Assembly: GCF_048066175.1 (NCBI RefSeq)
Contig: NZ_JBLTXA010000011.1
Location: 1-64,000 of the forward strand
Direction: 5' to 3'
DNA length: 64,000 nt
Origin: Niveispirillum fermenti
GTDB lineage: Bacteria > Pseudomonadota > Alphaproteobacteria > Azospirillales > Azospirillaceae
A program made the translations under genes and the position numbers. Positions within the stretch are counted from its first letter, which is position 1. Each line of letters opens with the position of its first letter. Positions 61,076-64,000 of this stretch are shown here, one piece after another. The notes under the pieces were generated by a model. That model ran no database searches and was not told the origin of the DNA. It saw only the letters and a program-made list of their open reading frames with translations.

Positions 61076-62266
61076 TCAGCGGTTCAGTTCGCGCATCGCC
61101 CCATCCAGGCCGGCCAGGGTCAGGGGATACATGCGGTCTTCCATGATCTTGCGGATCAGGCCGATGGACTGCGTATATTGCCAGTATCGCTCCTCGGTCG
61201 GGTTCAGCCAGACCGCATGCGGGAACTTGTCGAGCAGGCGCCGCATCCAGACGATGCCCGCCTCCTCGTTGAAATGTTCAACACTGCCGCCGGGCTGGGT
61301 GATCTCATAGGGGCTCATCGCGGCATCCCCTACGAAAACCAGCTTGTAATCGGAACCATACGTATTCATGACGTCGAAACTGGATAATTTCTCCACGTGC
61401 CGGCGCCGATTATCCTTCCACACGCCTTCATAGACGCAATTATGGAAGTAATAATATTCAAGATGCTTGAATTCCGTGCGCGCAGCACTGAACAATTCTT
61501 CGCAAAGGCGGATATGGTCATCCATCGATCCGCCGATATCCAGGAACAACAGGACCTTCACGGCATTGTGCCGTTCCGGCACCATCTTGATATCGAGATA
61601 TCCGGCGTTGCGGGCGGTGGAACTGATGGTATCGGGCAGGTCCAGCACGTCGGCGGCCCCTGCGCGCGCGAATTTCCGCAACCGGCGTAATGCCACCTTG
61701 ATGTTGCGCGTCCCCAGTTCGACACTGTCGTCCAGGTTCTTGAAGTCGCGTTTGTCCCACACCTTGACCGCGCGGCGGTTCCTGCTGCCCTCCTGGCCGA
61801 TGCGCACCCCTTCGGGATTGTAGCCATAGGCGCCGAACGGGCTGGTGCCGGCCGTTCCGATCCATTTGGAGCCGCCCTGGTGGCGTTCTTTCTGTTCGGC
61901 CAGACGCTTGGCCAGCGTCTCCATCAGCTTGTCCCAGCCGCCCAGCGCCTCTATCTGCGCCTTTTCCTCCTCCGTCAGGAATTTCTCGGCCAGCTTGCGC
62001 AGCCATTCCTCGGGGATTTGCGCCGTCAGTTCCTCCGCTCCGACGCTGCCGGCACCTTCCAGCCCCTTGAACGCCGTGGAAAAGATGCGGTCGAATTTGT
62101 CCAGGTTACGTTCATCCTTCACCAGGATGGCGCGGGAAAGATAATAGAAATCATCGACCGCATAGCCGGCGACACCGGCCTGCATCGCCTCCATCAGGGC
62201 CAGGTACTCCTTCAGGCTGACGGGCACGCCGGCCTTGCGCAGATCATAGAAAAAACCGGTGAACAT
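61076..62266 (-). CDS. VWA-domain (CoxE-like) protein
   Basis: Cytosolic von Willebrand factor A-domain protein of 396 aa. The N-terminal ~200 residues (MFTGFFYDLRKAGVPVSLKE opening) match the CoxE-like family. The VWA domain has the MIDAS-like motif FLDIGGSMDDH (a DxGxS variant) near residue 220. CoxE-type proteins usually work with a MoxR AAA+ ATPase to insert metals or remodel complexes. No MoxR gene is next to this one in the window. GGAAGG lies just before the ATG. It lies 75 bp downstream of the cyclase gene. Confidence 0.88.
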   Translation of the reverse strand: MFTGFFYDLRKAGVPVSLKEYLALMEAMQAGVAGYAVDDFYYLSRAILVKDERNLDKFDRIFSTAFKGLEGAGSVGAEELTAQIPEEWLRKLAEKFLTEEEKAQIEALGGWDKLMETLAKRLAEQKERHQGGSKWIGTAGTSPFGAYGYNPEGVRIGQEGSRNRRAVKVWDKRDFKNLDDSVELGTRNIKVALRRLRKFARAGAADVLDLPDTISSTARNAGYLDIKMVPERHNAVKVLLFLDIGGSMDDHIRLCEELFSAARTEFKHLEYYYFHNCVYEGVWKDNRRRHVEKLSSFDVMNTYGSDYKLVFVGDAAMSPYEITQPGGSVEHFNEEAGIVWMRRLLDKFPHAVWLNPTEERYWQYTQSIGLIRKIMEDRMYPLTLAGLDGAMRELNR

Positions 62267-62341
62267 GGGGCCTTCCGTCGGTTTCGTCCGGCACTGGAAC
62301 GGGCCGGAATATTCCGGCCATGGGTGTTATAGCACGGTCCG

Positions 62342-63718
62342 CTATTCGGCCGCGCATGCTTCATTGGCGGCCAGGGGGCGATACCAGAGCGCGATGGTTC
62401 CGTCCCGGCCGCGCAGCGGCATGTTCTCCACCCGCTGATAGCCGGCCAGCGCCTGCTCGCCGTCCGTCAGCAGGGCCGCCCCCGCCACCTCGTCGGAAAT
62501 GACGATGCCCGCCTCCAGCGTGCGGGTCAGATGCATCAGGCGGCTGGCCACATTGACCGTGTCACCGATCACGGTGAATTCCAGCCGCTGGTCGGACCCG
62601 ATATCGCCCGCCACGACGGCACCGTAATGGACGCCGATGCCCAGCCCCACGGCGGGCAGGCCCCGATTGGCCCGCTGAAGGTTCCAGTCGCCGATGGCGG
62701 CCTGCATGTCATGGGCACAGGCCAGTGCGGCGGCGGGGTCGCGGCCGCTGGGCGACAGCAGGCCGAAGGTCGCCATGACACAGTCGCCGATATATTTGTC
62801 GACCGTGCCGCCATGGGTGAACACGGCCCGTTCCATGCGGATGCGGAACTGGCGCAGCAGGTCGATGATCTCTCCGGCAGGCGCATTCTCGCACAGGCGG
62901 GTAAAGCCCGTCAGATCGGCGAACAGCACGGAGACGACGCGCGTGTTGGGGCGCGACAGCGGACTGTCGCTGGCCGCCAGCCGTTCCACCATGTCGGGCG
63001 AGAAATAACGGGCCAGGTTGGCGCGCTCGCTCTCCGTCGCTGCCTGACTGGCCAGCAGCATCTTGGACCGCCTGACAGCCGCCGCCAGTGTCAGGGCGAC
63101 CAGCAGCAGCAGCAGAACCTGGGTTATCCAGTTGGTCAGGTCGACATAGCGGGGGTTCTGCATGACACGGACGATGTCGTCAGCACTGACGCCTTCCCAC
63201 ATCCAGGTCATGGGCATGGTGAAGGTGCCCGGCTGGCGCAGCACATGGATCACCACCGCGGACCAGGATGCGGCGGCCATCAGACCGCTCCACACCACCA
63301 GGCCAGGCCGCTGCACCAGCACCGCCCCGGCGATAACAAGGAAATAGACGTCGAACCAGACCGTGCGCGTGTTCATGGCCGGGGACAGGTTTTCCCCGGC
63401 CAGGGTAATGGGTGTCACCATCACGCAGGCGATGGCAATATGGTCGAAGGCGACGGAAGCGAACATGTGCCAGGGCCGGAACCAGCGCGTCCGGTTCAGC
63501 GCCCACAGCGACAGACCGTTGCAGGCCAGCAGGACGATGCCGAGATAGCCCGACACGTTCTCCCCGGTCTGGTCCAGCATGGACAGCCAGGCGAGGATGG
63601 CACCCAGTGCAATCAGCCGCGCCCAGGTCGCCACCTCGATCCCGCGCGTCTGCTCACGCGCGAACACGGCCTTCAGCCGTGCCGCCATCGCCTGATTGCG
63701 ATCCGCCAGATGATCCAT
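62342..63718 (-). CDS. Membrane class III adenylate/guanylate cyclase
   Basis: 458-aa protein with about six N-terminal transmembrane helices (residues ~30-215) and a cytosolic class III cyclase domain (residues ~245-420). Catalytic features: the first metal Asp in VVSVLFADLTGFTRLCE, the second in YIGDCVMATFG, and the substrate-stabilising region VIGDTVNVASRL. Between them lies a short segment (ARYFSPDMVERLAASD) typical of this subgroup. Whether it makes cAMP or cGMP is not certain from sequence. The ATG at 63718 has GGGGAAGG upstream. It is upstream of and co-directional with the VWA gene. Confidence 0.92.
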   Translation of the reverse strand: MDHLADRNQAMAARLKAVFAREQTRGIEVATWARLIALGAILAWLSMLDQTGENVSGYLGIVLLACNGLSLWALNRTRWFRPWHMFASVAFDHIAIACVMVTPITLAGENLSPAMNTRTVWFDVYFLVIAGAVLVQRPGLVVWSGLMAAASWSAVVIHVLRQPGTFTMPMTWMWEGVSADDIVRVMQNPRYVDLTNWITQVLLLLLVALTLAAAVRRSKMLLASQAATESERANLARYFSPDMVERLAASDSPLSRPNTRVVSVLFADLTGFTRLCENAPAGEIIDLLRQFRIRMERAVFTHGGTVDKYIGDCVMATFGLLSPSGRDPAAALACAHDMQAAIGDWNLQRANRGLPAVGLGIGVHYGAVVAGDIGSDQRLEFTVIGDTVNVASRLMHLTRTLEAGIVISDEVAGAALLTDGEQALAGYQRVENMPLRGRDGTIALWYRPLAANEACAAE

Positions 63719-63876
63719 GCGCACCTTCCCCGCCGCGCAGCCCTGCCACGGACGAAACCCCAATGACAGCTATAGCGCAATCCGGGATGGATTTTCAGAC
63801 TATATGCCCGTCAGGGTGGCGGGCACGATGCCCCAGGATTGTGAAAGCGACATGGCGGCGGCGGGAAAACGCGGTG
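63719..63876. other. Intergenic region upstream of the cyclase
   Basis: 158 bp between the Mth938-like gene end and the cyclase start. It contains the cyclase ribosome site; no other element is recognised. Confidence 0.4.
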
Positions 63877-64000
63877 TCAGACCGGCAGCAGTGCTGCGGC
63901 GACCCGGCGGCCTTCCGCCAGCAGGATATTGTATGTGCGGCAGGCGGCGGGGCTGTCCATGACATCGACCACAACGCCCTGTTCCTTCAGTGCGCGGCGC
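63877..64000 (-). CDS. Mth938-like domain protein, 3' end only
   Basis: Partial gene running off the right edge; its last ~40 codons end with TGA at 63877-63879. The visible C-terminus (LKEQGVVVDVMDSPAACRTYNILLAEGRRVAAALLPV, residues at the very end) matches the DUF498/Mth938-like family, whose C-terminus typically has a MDT/SxAACRTYN motif. The family is often adjacent to genes for squalene/phytoene metabolism or respiratory assembly. Function unknown. Confidence 0.8.
   Translation of the reverse strand, partial: RRALKEQGVVVDVMDSPAACRTYNILLAEGRRVAAALLPV

Overview
The window reads as chromosomal DNA of a high-GC alphaproteobacterium, most likely from the Rhodospirillales/Azospirillaceae neighbourhood (Niveispirillum/Azospirillum-like; the genus is inference). 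Supporting signs are a GcrA cell-cycle regulator with clustered GANTC sites upstream, an alphaproteobacterial-type LexA box (GAAC-N7-GAAC), the alphaproteobacterial long form of NADP-isocitrate dehydrogenase beside an ordinary Icd, and a rich set of chemoreceptors and two-component proteins. I see no phage, transposase, integrase or CRISPR array. Most of the window is ordinary chromosome with a few accessory stretches.

Layout. 1-8 kb: signal peptidase I and an RsmB-type RNA methyltransferase, a secreted carbohydrate esterase, a two-subunit molybdenum hydroxylase (IorA/IorB type) and ComM. 8-14.4 kb: an accessory block with two winged-helix/NTPase regulators of similar design flanking an alpha/beta hydrolase; the second overlaps an orphan peptide-binding protein. 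14.4-21.6 kb: a leftward run made of a LysR regulator, a YcaC-like cysteine hydrolase, XapX, a Tat-type amidohydrolase, DoxX, an MFS exporter and an outer-membrane alginate-export-like porin. Several of these genes overlap by 4 bp. This looks like an uptake/degradation/efflux system of unknown substrate and is the strongest candidate for an undescribed pathway here. 21.7-24.8 kb: an MFS transporter and an M61 glycyl aminopeptidase-like protein.

24.9-31.2 kb is a fatty-acid beta-oxidation cluster (acyl-CoA dehydrogenase, HAD/ECH fusion, thiolase) with a MerR regulator that has a palindrome in its own promoter; a pair of REP-like hairpins lies inside the cluster. 31.4-40.5 kb is mostly housekeeping: purU, osmC, uvrB, an NERD-like membrane protein, an aspartate aminotransferase, then the proA-nadD-rsfS-rlmH operon. 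40.7-44.2 kb holds a radical SAM protein with a SOS box, a LysR/SDR divergent pair whose SDR gene is frameshifted, and tRNA-Ser(UGA).

44.4-64 kb is signalling and respiration/NO stress: a hybrid histidine kinase, a CheY-like regulator coupled to an ElaA acetyltransferase, a LysM protein, a cytochrome b561/cytochrome c' pair, a LOG-family protein, icd followed by an elaborately structured non-coding stretch, nsrR/hmp with two NsrR-like operators, two chemoreceptors (one a degenerate globin-MCP-PilZ fusion), gcrA, the second isocitrate dehydrogenase, a VWA (CoxE-like) protein, a membrane adenylate/guanylate cyclase, and the 3' end of an Mth938-like gene running off the right edge.
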